Program-made: the position numbers and the translations under genes
Part shown: positions 1-6,709 of the stretch, piece after piece
How positions within the stretch are numbered: position 1 is the first letter of the stretch
Layout of the letters: every line of letters starts with the position of its first letter
Notes under the pieces: generated by a model
What the model saw: the letters and a program-made list of their open reading frames with translations, nothing else
What the model was told of the DNA's origin: nothing
Databases searched by the model: none
From: Janthinobacterium sp.
GTDB lineage: Bacteria > Pseudomonadota > Gammaproteobacteria > Burkholderiales > Burkholderiaceae_D
NCBI GenBank assembly: GCA_003482555.1
Contig: DMYQ01000095.1
Coordinates: forward strand, 1 to 21,032
DNA length: 21,032 bases
Direction: 5' to 3'

Positions 1-32
1 AATTAAGCTGTAATTAAGCTGGAATCGGGCTG

Positions 33-65
33 GCACCGGGCTAAAACCGAGTCAGCACCCGGTGC
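33..65 (-). terminator. Weak hairpin downstream of the exporter gene
   Basis: Perfect 8-bp inverted repeat GCACCGGG / CCCGGTGC (33-40 and 58-65) with a 17-nt loop, lying just beyond the stop of the minus-strand exporter gene. A second small stem (CCGTC-AGC-GACGG, 71-83) lies between it and the stop codon. No run of T follows on the minus strand, so termination here is only a possibility. Further left a 10-nt direct repeat AATTAAGCTG occurs at 1-10 and 12-21; nothing else is visible in positions 1-88. Confidence 0.3.
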
Positions 66-88
66 CCGCCCCGTCAGCGACGGCGGGA

Positions 89-703
89 TCAGAGCCAGAC
101 CGCCAGCGCCGAATACAGGGTCAGCGCCACCATCACTACGCAAAACGTACGCCGCCACACGGCTTGATCCAGATATCGGCGCAACATCGCGCCGCTGCCG
201 GCCCACAGACTGATGCAGGGCAAGTTGACGCTGCAAAACACCAGGCAAAACACGCCGATGGCCAGCCAGACCGACTGCGCCTGCGGCAAGAAGGCCGAGG
301 CGCCGGTGATGGCCATGATCCAGGCTTTCGGATTGACGGCCTGGAACGCGGCTGCGGCCAGGAAGGACATCGGCCGCCCCTGCTGCGACTTGTCCGGCTG
401 CAAAGCCATCGAGCGCAACTGCCAGGCCAGGTAGAGCAAATAAGCGGAGCCGATCGCCTTCAAGACGATGTGCATCGATGGCAAGGCCAACACGAGGCTG
501 CCGATTCCGACCGCGCACAAGGCCAGCATGACGCCGAAGCCGGCCGTGACACCCAACATGTGCGGGATGGAGCGAAGAAAGCCGAAGCGAATGCCGGACG
601 AGGTCAACATGATGTTGTTGGGCCCGGGCGTGATCGAAGCGACGAAGGCGTACATGGCCAGGGGCAGCAAGGGCTCCAGCAAGGCGGGAAGTGGATAAGT
701 CAT
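89..703 (-). CDS. LysE/RhtB-family amino-acid exporter
   Basis: Predicted inner-membrane exporter of the LysE/RhtB superfamily, 204 residues, the usual length for the family. Members expel amino acids or their analogues (threonine, homoserine, lysine, cysteine and others) by proton exchange; the substrate here cannot be read from sequence. The family signature SITPGPNNIML lies at about residues 23-33 at the end of the first helix, followed by alternating hydrophobic segments and the conserved FQAVNPKAWIMAI stretch in the middle. I chose the ATG at 701-703 rather than the in-frame start at 766, because the protein then begins just before the first helix and AGGAC lies about 8 nt upstream. It is a single gene transcribed away from the metZ-position gene, with a palindromic site about 90-110 nt upstream. 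No adjacent regulator gene is visible in the window. Family assignment is firm; substrate unknown. Confidence 0.9.
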   Translation of the reverse strand: MTYPLPALLEPLLPLAMYAFVASITPGPNNIMLTSSGIRFGFLRSIPHMLGVTAGFGVMLALCAVGIGSLVLALPSMHIVLKAIGSAYLLYLAWQLRSMALQPDKSQQGRPMSFLAAAAFQAVNPKAWIMAITGASAFLPQAQSVWLAIGVFCLVFCSVNLPCISLWAGSGAMLRRYLDQAVWRRTFCVVMVALTLYSALAVWL

Positions 704-789
704 GGCGGTTGTCCTGTCGTGGTCGATACCCCATGCTAATCGACAACTCCAATACAGTACCGACACACTTCCACGAATAATTCATGCTG

Positions 790-815
790 CTGTAACGGTA
801 AAATATCCATTACAG
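790..815. promoter_or_regulatory. Near-perfect dyad, candidate operator upstream of the exporter gene
   Basis: CTGTAACGG at 790-798 and CCATTACAG at 807-815 form a dyad with 8 of 9 arm positions matching, around the AT-rich spacer TAAAATAT. It sits about 87-112 nt upstream of the exporter start codon. Its size and symmetry fit a dimeric transcription factor site, for example LysR- or Lrp-type regulators that commonly control LysE-family genes. The regulator identity is inference; no matching regulator gene lies in the window. Confidence 0.35.
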
Positions 816-835
816 GGCACTACGTGTGCGGCCGC

Positions 836-872
836 GCATGACGGCAAGCATCCGGCCGCATGACGGCAAGCA
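836..872. repeat. 15-bp direct repeat
   Basis: GCATGACGGCAAGCA occurs at 836-850 and again at 858-872, a spacing of 22 nt from start to start. It lies between the terminator-like hairpin behind the metZ-position gene and the dyad upstream of the exporter. No coding capacity is apparent. It could be a local tandem duplication. Confidence 0.6.
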
Positions 873-881
873 ACAGCCCCC

Positions 882-907
882 GGGCCGCGGATCCCGATCC
901 GCGGCCC
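882..907 (-). terminator. Hairpin terminator candidate after the metZ-position gene
   Basis: Perfect 12-bp inverted repeat GGGCCGCGGATC (882-893) / GATCCGCGGCCC (896-907) separated by only CC, so it would fold as 11 bp with a tetraloop. It starts 13 nt past the stop of the minus-strand gene. The following minus-strand bases (GGGGGCTGTTGCTT) contain few T residues, so it may act as a weak terminator or as an mRNA 3' end stabiliser. Confidence 0.5.
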
Positions 908-919
908 GTCACAGCGCGC

Positions 920-2161
920 TTATCCGCCCAGGGCGGCGCGGAAATCTTCCAGCAAATCATCCCTGTCTTCGATGCCGACCGATACGCGTATCAGCGATTC
1001 CGCAATACCCATCGAGGCGCGCCGCTCGGCACCCATTTCAAAGAAGATCGTGTGCGCCACCGGGATCACCAAGGTGCGCGTGTCGCCCAGGTTGCTGGCT
1101 GAAATCGCCAGTTGCAAACGGTTCAAGAAGTCGAAGCAGTCTATGCCGTCCTTCAACTCAAAGCTGAACAGGAAGCCGAAGCTGCGGAACAACTCGGCGG
1201 CGATGGCGTGCTGCGGGTGCGAGGCCAGGCCCGGATAGTGCACGGCGGCGACGCGCTCGTCCGCTTCCAGCATGGTGGCCAGCGCCAGGGCGTTGGCGCA
1301 GCTGCGCTCCATGCGCAGCGCCAGCGTTTCGGCGCCGATGGCGATACGATGGGCCGCCTCCGGCCCCAGGGTGGCGCCGAAATCGCGCAAGCCCTTGGCG
1401 CGGATCTGGGCGATGCCCCACTGCGCCGGCGCCGCCTTCTTGTAATTCTCGTAAATATTCGGAAAACGGCTCCAGTCATAGGCGCCGGTGTCGGTCAGGC
1501 AACCGCCCAGCGCGTCGCCGTGGCCGCCGATCGACTTGGTCAGCGCATTCACCACCAGGCCGGCGCCCACCGTCTTCGGACGGAACAGGTAAGGCGTGGT
1601 CATCGAATTATCGACGATATAGAGGATGCCGCGCGCTTGGCATAACTCGCCGATGCGCTTCAGGTCGGCGATCTGGGTACGCGGGTTGGCGATGGTTTCG
1701 ACGAAGACCAGGCGGGTGGCCGGCGTGATGGCGGCGGCGACCCGGTCGGCGTCGGTGGCGTCGACAAAGGATACGCCGACGCCCTGCCCGGCCACGGTTT
1801 GCCACAGGCTGCTGGTGTTGCCGAACAGGAAGGACGACGACACCACGTGGTCGCCCGCGCGCAGCAGCGCCTGGAACACGGCGCCGATGGCGCCCATGCC
1901 GGTGGCGAAGCAGACGCTGGCAACGCCGCCTTCCATCTTGGTGGCCTTATCTTCCAGCGCCGCGACGGTCGGATTGCCCTGGCGTCCGTAGCGGAAGCCC
2001 GCCTCCTTGCCCTGGAACACGGACGCCAATTGACGCGCGTCATCGTAACCGAAGGCAACCGAGGTGTGGATGGGACGGTGCAGCGAACCATGTTCGATGG
2101 CTTTCTGGCGGTCGCCGTGCAAGATGGTGGTGGTGAAGCCGTAGTGTTTTTTATCGCTCAT
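920..2161 (-). CDS. metZ: Cys/Met-metabolism PLP-dependent enzyme (cystathionine gamma-synthase / O-succinylhomoserine sulfhydrylase family)
   Basis: Predicted fold-type I PLP enzyme of 413 residues acting in methionine or cysteine metabolism, probably joining an activated homoserine with sulfide or cysteine. The gene lies directly after purF, where pseudomonads and many betaproteobacteria carry metZ. Visible landmarks are the phosphate-binding RYGRQGNPT (57-65), ATGMGAIGA (86-94), the PLP-ring aspartate in IVDNSMTTP (D184) and the PLP lysine K209 in NALTKSIGGHGDALGG. The residue after K209 is serine, where most family members have an aromatic residue, and the sequence is clearly divergent from the Pseudomonas MetZ I remember, so the symbol is positional. 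Start chosen at ATG 2159-2161 (MSDKKHYG); the longer in-frame start at 2263 would run through the purF terminator. The gene probably has its own promoter or depends on read-through, and its leader contains a GC-rich hairpin. It could equally be a cystathionine gamma-synthase or gamma-lyase. Confidence 0.8.
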   Translation of the reverse strand: MSDKKHYGFTTTILHGDRQKAIEHGSLHRPIHTSVAFGYDDARQLASVFQGKEAGFRYGRQGNPTVAALEDKATKMEGGVASVCFATGMGAIGAVFQALLRAGDHVVSSSFLFGNTSSLWQTVAGQGVGVSFVDATDADRVAAAITPATRLVFVETIANPRTQIADLKRIGELCQARGILYIVDNSMTTPYLFRPKTVGAGLVVNALTKSIGGHGDALGGCLTDTGAYDWSRFPNIYENYKKAAPAQWGIAQIRAKGLRDFGATLGPEAAHRIAIGAETLALRMERSCANALALATMLEADERVAAVHYPGLASHPQHAIAAELFRSFGFLFSFELKDGIDCFDFLNRLQLAISASNLGDTRTLVIPVAHTIFFEMGAERRASMGIAESLIRVSVGIEDRDDLLEDFRAALGG

Positions 2162-2189
2162 GATGGGATCCGAAAACAGTCCGCGGCCG

Positions 2190-2223
2190 CCGCCGCGCGC
2201 GCGGAAATCCGCACGCGCGGCGG
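2190..2223 (-). promoter_or_regulatory. GC-rich hairpin in the leader of the metZ-position gene
   Basis: Perfect 10-bp inverted repeat CCGCCGCGCG (2190-2199) / CGCGCGGCGG (2214-2223), with a second inner stem (CGG-AAAT-CCG, 2202-2211). It lies 29 nt upstream of the ATG at 2161 and about 10 nt beyond the T-tract of the purF terminator. It could be leader structure, a second terminator element without a T-tract, or simply a stable boundary. I do not recognise a SAM or SAH riboswitch in it. Confidence 0.5.
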
Positions 2224-2233
2224 GGCGTGGAAC

Positions 2234-2258
2234 AAAAAAAAACCCGGCGCGAGCCGGG
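2234..2258 (-). terminator. Intrinsic terminator of purF
   Basis: On the minus strand CCCGGC-TCGC-GCCGGG is followed directly by nine T residues. It begins 9 nt past the purF stop codon. This is a textbook Rho-independent terminator and marks the end of the accD-folC-dedD-cvpA-purF transcript. Confidence 0.92.
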
Positions 2259-2266
2259 CACAACGA

Positions 2267-3790
2267 TCACCCTTCGGTGGTCGCCAGATTCAGGTTCAGC
2301 TGCGAACGGGGCGTGTCCTCGACGGCCGCCACCTTCGGGTTGTGGCGCGCATACTCGAGGCGGTCGAGATAGGCTTGCGACACGTCGCCGGTGACGTAGA
2401 CGCCATCGAAACAGGAAGCCTCGAAGCTGGTCAACGCCGGGTTGACGTCCGAAATGGCGCGCTTCAAGGCGTCGATATCCTGGTACACCAGGTGATCGGC
2501 CGTGATTTCGCGGCACACTTCCTCGGTCGTGCGGCCGTAGGCGATCAACTCGTCGCGCGTCGGCATGTCGATGCCATACACGTTGGGGAAGATCACCGGT
2601 GGCGCGGCCGAGGCGAAGATCACCTTCTTGGCGCCCGCTTCGCGCGCCATCTGCACGATTTCGCGGCTGGTGGTGCCGCGCACGATGGAATCGTCGACCA
2701 GCAGCACGACCTTGTCCTTGAACTCGGAACCGATGGCATTGAGTTTCTGGCGCACGGATTTCTTGCGCATGGCCTGGCCCGGCATCAGGAAGGTGCGGCC
2801 GATGTAACGGTTCTTGATGAAGCCTTCGCGGTACTCGATGTTCAGCGCCAAGGCCAACTGGATCGCGGCCGGGCGGGAAGAATCGGGAATCGGCATGACG
2901 ACGTCGATTTCGCCTTCCGGGAATTCCTTGCGGATTTTCTCGGCCAGGTATTCACCCATTTTCAGGCGCGTCGCGTAGACCGAGGCGCCGTCGATGATGG
3001 AGTCCGGACGGGCCAGGTAGACGTATTCGAAGACGCAGGGATTCAGGCTCGGATTGTCGGCGCACTGCTGGCTGTGCAGCTTGCCGTCCAGGTCGATGAA
3101 GACGGCTTCCCCCGGCGCGATGTCGCGCACGAAGCGAAAGCCCATGCCTTCCAGCGCCACCGATTCGCTGGCCACCATGTATTCGGTGCCCTTGTCGCTT
3201 TCAATGACGCCCATGCACAGCGGACGGATGCCGAAGGGATCGCGGAAGGCCAGCAGGCCCAGGCCGGCGATTTGCGCCACGGCCGCGTAGGCGCCGCGCA
3301 CGCGGCGGTGCAGCACGGCGACGGCCTTGAAGACAGCGGCCGGGTCGAGCGTGATGCCGCTGGTGGCTTCGTCGATCTCATGCGCGAGCACGTTGAGCAA
3401 CACTTCCGAATCGGAATCGGTGTTGATGTGGCGGCGGTCGTTCTTGAACATCTCAACCTTCAGCTGTTCCCAGTTGGTCAGGTTGCCGTTGTGCGCCAGG
3501 GTAATGCCGAACGGGGCGTTGACGTAAAACGGTTGCGCCTCTTCCTCGGACGAGGAACCGGCCGTCGGGTAACGGCAGTGGCCGATGCCCGAGTTACCCT
3601 GCAACGAGCGCATGTTGCGGGTGCGGAAGACGTCACGCACCAGGCCATTGGCCTTGTGCATGGAAAACATACTGCTGTGATTGGTCGCAATCCCTGCCGC
3701 ATCCTGACCGCGATGCTGCAACAGCAGCAAGGCATCATAGAGCATTTGATTGACAGGTTGATGAGAAACGACGCCGACGATGCCACACAT
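2267..3790 (-). CDS. purF: Amidophosphoribosyltransferase (glutamine PRPP amidotransferase)
   Basis: Catalyses the first committed step of de novo purine synthesis: PRPP plus glutamine gives 5-phosphoribosylamine. Cytoplasmic; 507 residues, close to the E. coli enzyme. The N-terminal glutaminase starts MCGIVGV, so removal of Met exposes the catalytic Cys2; HCRYPTAG (71-78) and AHNGNLTNW (99-107) belong to the same domain. The phosphoribosyltransferase domain carries the PRPP loop VVLLVDDSIVRGTTS (361-375) and PIPDSSRPAAIQ (300-311). AGGAG sits 5 nt before the ATG, supporting this start. It follows cvpA by 41 nt, the usual cvpA-purF arrangement, and is the last gene of its transcript, with a strong terminator immediately downstream. 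No PurR-like operator is recognisable in the short cvpA-purF gap. Nothing is missing from the active sites visible here. Confidence 0.98.
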   Translation of the reverse strand: MCGIVGVVSHQPVNQMLYDALLLLQHRGQDAAGIATNHSSMFSMHKANGLVRDVFRTRNMRSLQGNSGIGHCRYPTAGSSSEEEAQPFYVNAPFGITLAHNGNLTNWEQLKVEMFKNDRRHINTDSDSEVLLNVLAHEIDEATSGITLDPAAVFKAVAVLHRRVRGAYAAVAQIAGLGLLAFRDPFGIRPLCMGVIESDKGTEYMVASESVALEGMGFRFVRDIAPGEAVFIDLDGKLHSQQCADNPSLNPCVFEYVYLARPDSIIDGASVYATRLKMGEYLAEKIRKEFPEGEIDVVMPIPDSSRPAAIQLALALNIEYREGFIKNRYIGRTFLMPGQAMRKKSVRQKLNAIGSEFKDKVVLLVDDSIVRGTTSREIVQMAREAGAKKVIFASAAPPVIFPNVYGIDMPTRDELIAYGRTTEEVCREITADHLVYQDIDALKRAISDVNPALTSFEASCFDGVYVTGDVSQAYLDRLEYARHNPKVAAVEDTPRSQLNLNLATTEG

Positions 3791-3831
3791 GGTGCGCTCC
3801 TAAAAACTGCTACTGCTGATTTAAAAATAAT

Positions 3832-4320
3832 TCAAAACTGCACGTGCCGCGCGAGCGCGGCAGGTAAAAATGGTTTCACGGTGCGGGCGCCCGACTCGCA
3901 TAGCGGACTGAGCAGCGCATTGCGCCAGAACGCCTGTTTCGGCAAGTCCGTCATCCCCGCCAATATGACGCCGGACAACACAATGACAAGCCCCCGTGCC
4001 AGGCCGAACAGGCCGCCCAGGCCGCGGTCCGCCAGGCTCAAGCCGGTCGCCTTGACGACCCCGTCGATGGCCATGGTCAGCAAGCCCATCAGGATACGCG
4101 CGCCGATGAAGACGGCCACGAAGGCGACGATCAGGCGCACCACCTCGCCCGGTATCACGCCAGGCAACAGCGGCGCCAGCCGGGCGCCGTAGGCGTTGGC
4201 CAGCACGAAGGCGACGATCCAGCTCACCAGCGACAGGATCTCCTTGACCAGGCCGCGCAGGGTGCTGATGATCACCGAGGCGGCCAGGACGAACAGCACC
4301 ACGTAGTCGAAGATGGTCAC
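3832..4320 (-). CDS. cvpA: CvpA family inner-membrane protein
   Basis: Membrane protein of the colicin V production (CvpA) family, 162 residues. Four hydrophobic helices are visible at about 4-22, 26-46, 60-82 and 104-124, with the family-typical glycine-rich LADRGLGGLFGLARG at 96-110 leading into the last helix. In enterobacteria CvpA is needed for colicin V export and for envelope robustness; the molecular activity is not known. The start is a GTG (4318-4320) with GGGG about 5 nt upstream; no better start lies nearby. It sits 31 nt after dedD and 41 nt before purF, so it is most likely part of the accD-purF transcript. A 12-bp perfect palindrome GCCGGATCCGGC (4339-4350) occupies the dedD-cvpA gap, and a 7-bp stem (TGCCGCG-CGAG-CGCGGCA) overlaps the 3' end of the gene. 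Confidence 0.93.
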   Translation of the reverse strand: MTIFDYVVLFVLAASVIISTLRGLVKEILSLVSWIVAFVLANAYGARLAPLLPGVIPGEVVRLIVAFVAVFIGARILMGLLTMAIDGVVKATGLSLADRGLGGLFGLARGLVIVLSGVILAGMTDLPKQAFWRNALLSPLCESGARTVKPFLPAALARHVQF

Positions 4321-4351
4321 GCCAGCCCCATCGGCTTCGCCGGATCCGGCA

Positions 4352-5305
4352 TCAGTTGGCGACCAGGAAACCCGACAAGCCGAGCTTGCCCAGCTTGGCG
4401 CGCACCTTCTCCGCCTCGTCCTTGCTCAGCGGACCGACCTGCACACGGATCCGCTCGCCGGACTGGGTCGGCACCTTGTGCGTGAACGAGGTGATCCCGG
4501 CTTCCTTCAGGCGCCCCTGCAATTCGTTGACCTTTTCCTGGGTCGCCAGCGCGGCCACCTGGACCACGTATTTCTGCGGCGCGGACTCGGCGGCTGGCTT
4601 GTCGCCGGCCTTGCCTTCCAGGATGGCAAGCGCGCGCGCGGTGTCGCGCGGCGGCTCGGCCTTGGCCGGCTTGTCTTCGTGGACCGGCTTGTCTTCGTGG
4701 GCCGGCTTGGCCGGCTTGTCGGCGCTCTTCGGCTCGGCCGGCTTGTCGTGCTTGACGACGCTCTTGGCTTCCGGCTTGGACTCGGCCTTGGCCGGCGTCT
4801 TCGCTTCGGGCTGGGCTGGCGCCTTCACATCCTGCCGGCCGTCGTGCTGGGCCGGCGCCGCCTTGACCTCGGCGACTTCGCGCGCCGGCGCCGCTGCCGC
4901 AGGCGATGCGGGCGCGTCGACGATGGCCTCGCGCGCGTCGAGCGTGTCGGCGGCGGCCACCGCGCGCGGCATCGGCTGGGGCGCGACCTTGTCCTTGGAG
5001 GGGATCTGGATATCGATGTCGGTGGCCAGCGGTTTCGGTTCCGAGTCGAGGATCATCGGCAGGCCGACCGCGACGGCCAGCGCCAGCGCGACCGCGCCGA
5101 CCAGGCGGCGGCGCGCGCGTTTTTTCTCAGGCAGCACCGGATCGTCGGCGGACGCCTTGGCTTGCTTGCCGCGCCGCGCCGCCGGTTCGCCGGCGGTGGT
5201 GGCGCGTTTCGAGCGCGCCAGCGCGTTCTCGTCATCGCGTGCGACGTAGGCGCTGTCGTCGGTACTCTCTTGCTTGTTTTTACTAAGGAACGATAACAAG
5301 CCCAT
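4352..5305 (-). CDS. dedD: SPOR-domain cell-division protein (DedD type)
   Basis: Bitopic inner-membrane protein of 317 residues with the DedD plan: a charged cytoplasmic N-terminus with KKRARRR at 61-67, one helix at about 68-87, a long Ala/Pro/Lys/Glu-rich periplasmic linker (about 90-240) and a C-terminal SPOR domain (about 241-317, beginning at KYVVQVAAL and ending at GLSGFLVAN). SPOR domains bind denuded septal peptidoglycan, so a role in constriction at midcell is expected. The position between folC and cvpA matches dedD in other proteobacteria. The linker contains low-complexity repeats; at DNA level an 18-nt unit is tandemly duplicated at 4666-4701, encoding two HEDKP blocks. The start ATG (5303-5305) has only a weak GAAG upstream. 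It follows folC by 10 nt. The linker is poorly conserved in this family, so the repeats are not unusual in themselves. Confidence 0.92.
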   Translation of the reverse strand: MGLLSFLSKNKQESTDDSAYVARDDENALARSKRATTAGEPAARRGKQAKASADDPVLPEKKRARRRLVGAVALALAVAVGLPMILDSEPKPLATDIDIQIPSKDKVAPQPMPRAVAAADTLDAREAIVDAPASPAAAAPAREVAEVKAAPAQHDGRQDVKAPAQPEAKTPAKAESKPEAKSVVKHDKPAEPKSADKPAKPAHEDKPVHEDKPAKAEPPRDTARALAILEGKAGDKPAAESAPQKYVVQVAALATQEKVNELQGRLKEAGITSFTHKVPTQSGERIRVQVGPLSKDEAEKVRAKLGKLGLSGFLVAN

Positions 5306-5315
5306 GCGTTTTTCT

Positions 5316-6614
5316 TCAGTGATGTGAGGATTTTCGGGCTGCCATCACGCCGGCGACGGTGTAGAACGAGCCAAAGACCACAATTCTATCATTCTCCCCG
5401 GCTCGGCTCATTGCATTTGCAAAAGCCTGGGCCGGGTCGGCGAAGGTCGAGACCGAGCGCTCGCCCGGTTTCGCCTCGCCATGCGGCAAGGCTTCCAGGC
5501 GCGCGGCCAGGTCCGCGCTGTCGGCCGAGCGCGGCGATGGCAAATCGGCAATGCACCAATGGTCGACATGCTCGGCCATCGGCGCGATCACGCCGCCGAT
5601 GTCCTTGTCCTGCATGATGCCGAACACCGCGTAGGTGTAGGGGTGGAAGCCCATGTTGCCCAGGTTCTGGGCCAGCGCCGCGGCCGCGTGCGGATTGTGC
5701 GCCACGTCCAGGATCACCGTGGGGCGGCCAGGCAGCACCTGGAAGCGCCCCGGCAGTTCGACCGTGACCAGGCCCATGCGCACGTCCTGGGCGCCCACCG
5801 GCAGCTCCAGCTTGAGCACTTCGAGGGCGGCCAGCGCGGCGGCGGCGTTGAGCAACTGGTTGGCGCCGCGCAGCGAGGGATAGGCGAGCGCGTTGCGGCG
5901 CTGGGCGCGGCCGCCGTAATTCCATTGCTGCTTGTCGCCCGAATAATTGAAATCGCGCCCCAGCAGCCACAGGTCGGCCCCGATCGCCTCGGCGTGTGCA
6001 ATCAGTGTGCTGGGCGGCACCGGATCGCTGCAGATGGCCGCCTTGCCCGGCCGGAAGATGCCGGCCTTCTCGAAGCCGATCTCCTCGCGCGTGCCGCCCA
6101 GGTAGTCGGTGTGGTCGATATCGATCGAGGTGACGACGGCCACGTCGGCGTCGATCACGTTGACCGCGTCCAGGCGCCCGCCCAGGCCCACCTCGAGGAT
6201 GGCCACGTCCAGGCCGGCGCCGGCCAGCAGATGCATGATGGCCAGGGTGGTGAACTCGAAATAGGTCAGGTCGGTGACGCCGCGCCGCGCCTCGACAAAC
6301 TGGAAACTGTCGACCAAGGCGGCGTCGCTGGCCAGCTCGCCGCCGATGCGCGCGCGCTCGTTAAAGTCGAGGAAGTGGGGCTTGATGTACAGGCCGACCT
6401 TGTAGCCGGCGCGCAGCAGGACCGATTCGAGCATCGAACAGGTGGAGCCCTTGCCGTTGGTGCCGGCCACCATGATGACCGGGCACTCGAAGCGCAAGCC
6501 CATGCGCTCCTTGACCTGGCGCACCCGGTCCAGGCCCATGTTGATGTGGACTTCGGCGTGGCGCGACTCCAGCAGCGCTAGCCACGCTGGCAATGTGGTG
6601 GGCAGGTTGTTCAT
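5316..6614 (-). CDS. folC: Bifunctional dihydrofolate synthase / folylpolyglutamate synthase
   Basis: Mur-ligase family enzyme that adds glutamate to dihydropteroate and then extends the polyglutamate tail of folates, using ATP in the cytoplasm. It has 432 residues, normal for FolC. Visible motifs are the ATP-binding GTNGKGST (51-58), the EVGLGGRLDAVN block (141-152), DIDHTDYLG (165-173), EKAGIFRPG (182-190) holding the lysine usually carbamylated in this superfamily, and LDVAHNPHA (302-310) in the C-terminal domain. The ATG at 6612-6614 has no obvious Shine-Dalgarno sequence, but the protein start aligns with the family. Upstream, a 95-nt gap to accD holds a perfect 10-bp hairpin; downstream dedD starts 10 nt after the stop. 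accD-folC is the usual arrangement in beta- and gammaproteobacteria. No key motif is missing. Confidence 0.97.
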   Translation of the reverse strand: MNNLPTTLPAWLALLESRHAEVHINMGLDRVRQVKERMGLRFECPVIMVAGTNGKGSTCSMLESVLLRAGYKVGLYIKPHFLDFNERARIGGELASDAALVDSFQFVEARRGVTDLTYFEFTTLAIMHLLAGAGLDVAILEVGLGGRLDAVNVIDADVAVVTSIDIDHTDYLGGTREEIGFEKAGIFRPGKAAICSDPVPPSTLIAHAEAIGADLWLLGRDFNYSGDKQQWNYGGRAQRRNALAYPSLRGANQLLNAAAALAALEVLKLELPVGAQDVRMGLVTVELPGRFQVLPGRPTVILDVAHNPHAAAALAQNLGNMGFHPYTYAVFGIMQDKDIGGVIAPMAEHVDHWCIADLPSPRSADSADLAARLEALPHGEAKPGERSVSTFADPAQAFANAMSRAGENDRIVVFGSFYTVAGVMAARKSSHH

Positions 6615-6632
6615 GGGCTGATCGGCGGTGGC

Positions 6633-6659
6633 GCAGCGCGCCGCGGGGGGGCGCGCTGC
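6633..6659 (-). other. Hairpin in the accD-folC gap
   Basis: Perfect 10-bp inverted repeat GCAGCGCGCC (6633-6642) / GGCGCGCTGC (6650-6659) with a 7-nt loop GCGGGGG. No T-tract follows on the minus strand, so it looks more like an mRNA-stability or partial read-through element than a full terminator. It is 18 nt upstream of the folC start codon. Confidence 0.55.
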
Positions 6660-6709
6660 CGGGGGACAGGGTAAGGGCTGGGTTTGCGACAGGGGTGCGG
6701 CTGGCAGCC

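Noticed and set aside
2162..2233. SAM-type riboswitch in the leader of the metZ-position gene
   Set aside because: Only a simple GC-rich hairpin is present; the conserved loop and pseudoknot sequences of SAM-I or SAM-II aptamers are not recognisable.
1799..4192. 797-codon open frame on the plus strand opposite the metZ-position gene and purF
   Set aside because: It crosses the purF terminator and runs antisense to purF and cvpA; composition is that of a shadow frame.
4666..4701. 18-nt tandem repeat in dedD, considered as a minisatellite or CRISPR-like unit
   Set aside because: It has only two copies, encodes repeated HEDKP in the low-complexity linker and is ordinary for DedD-type proteins.
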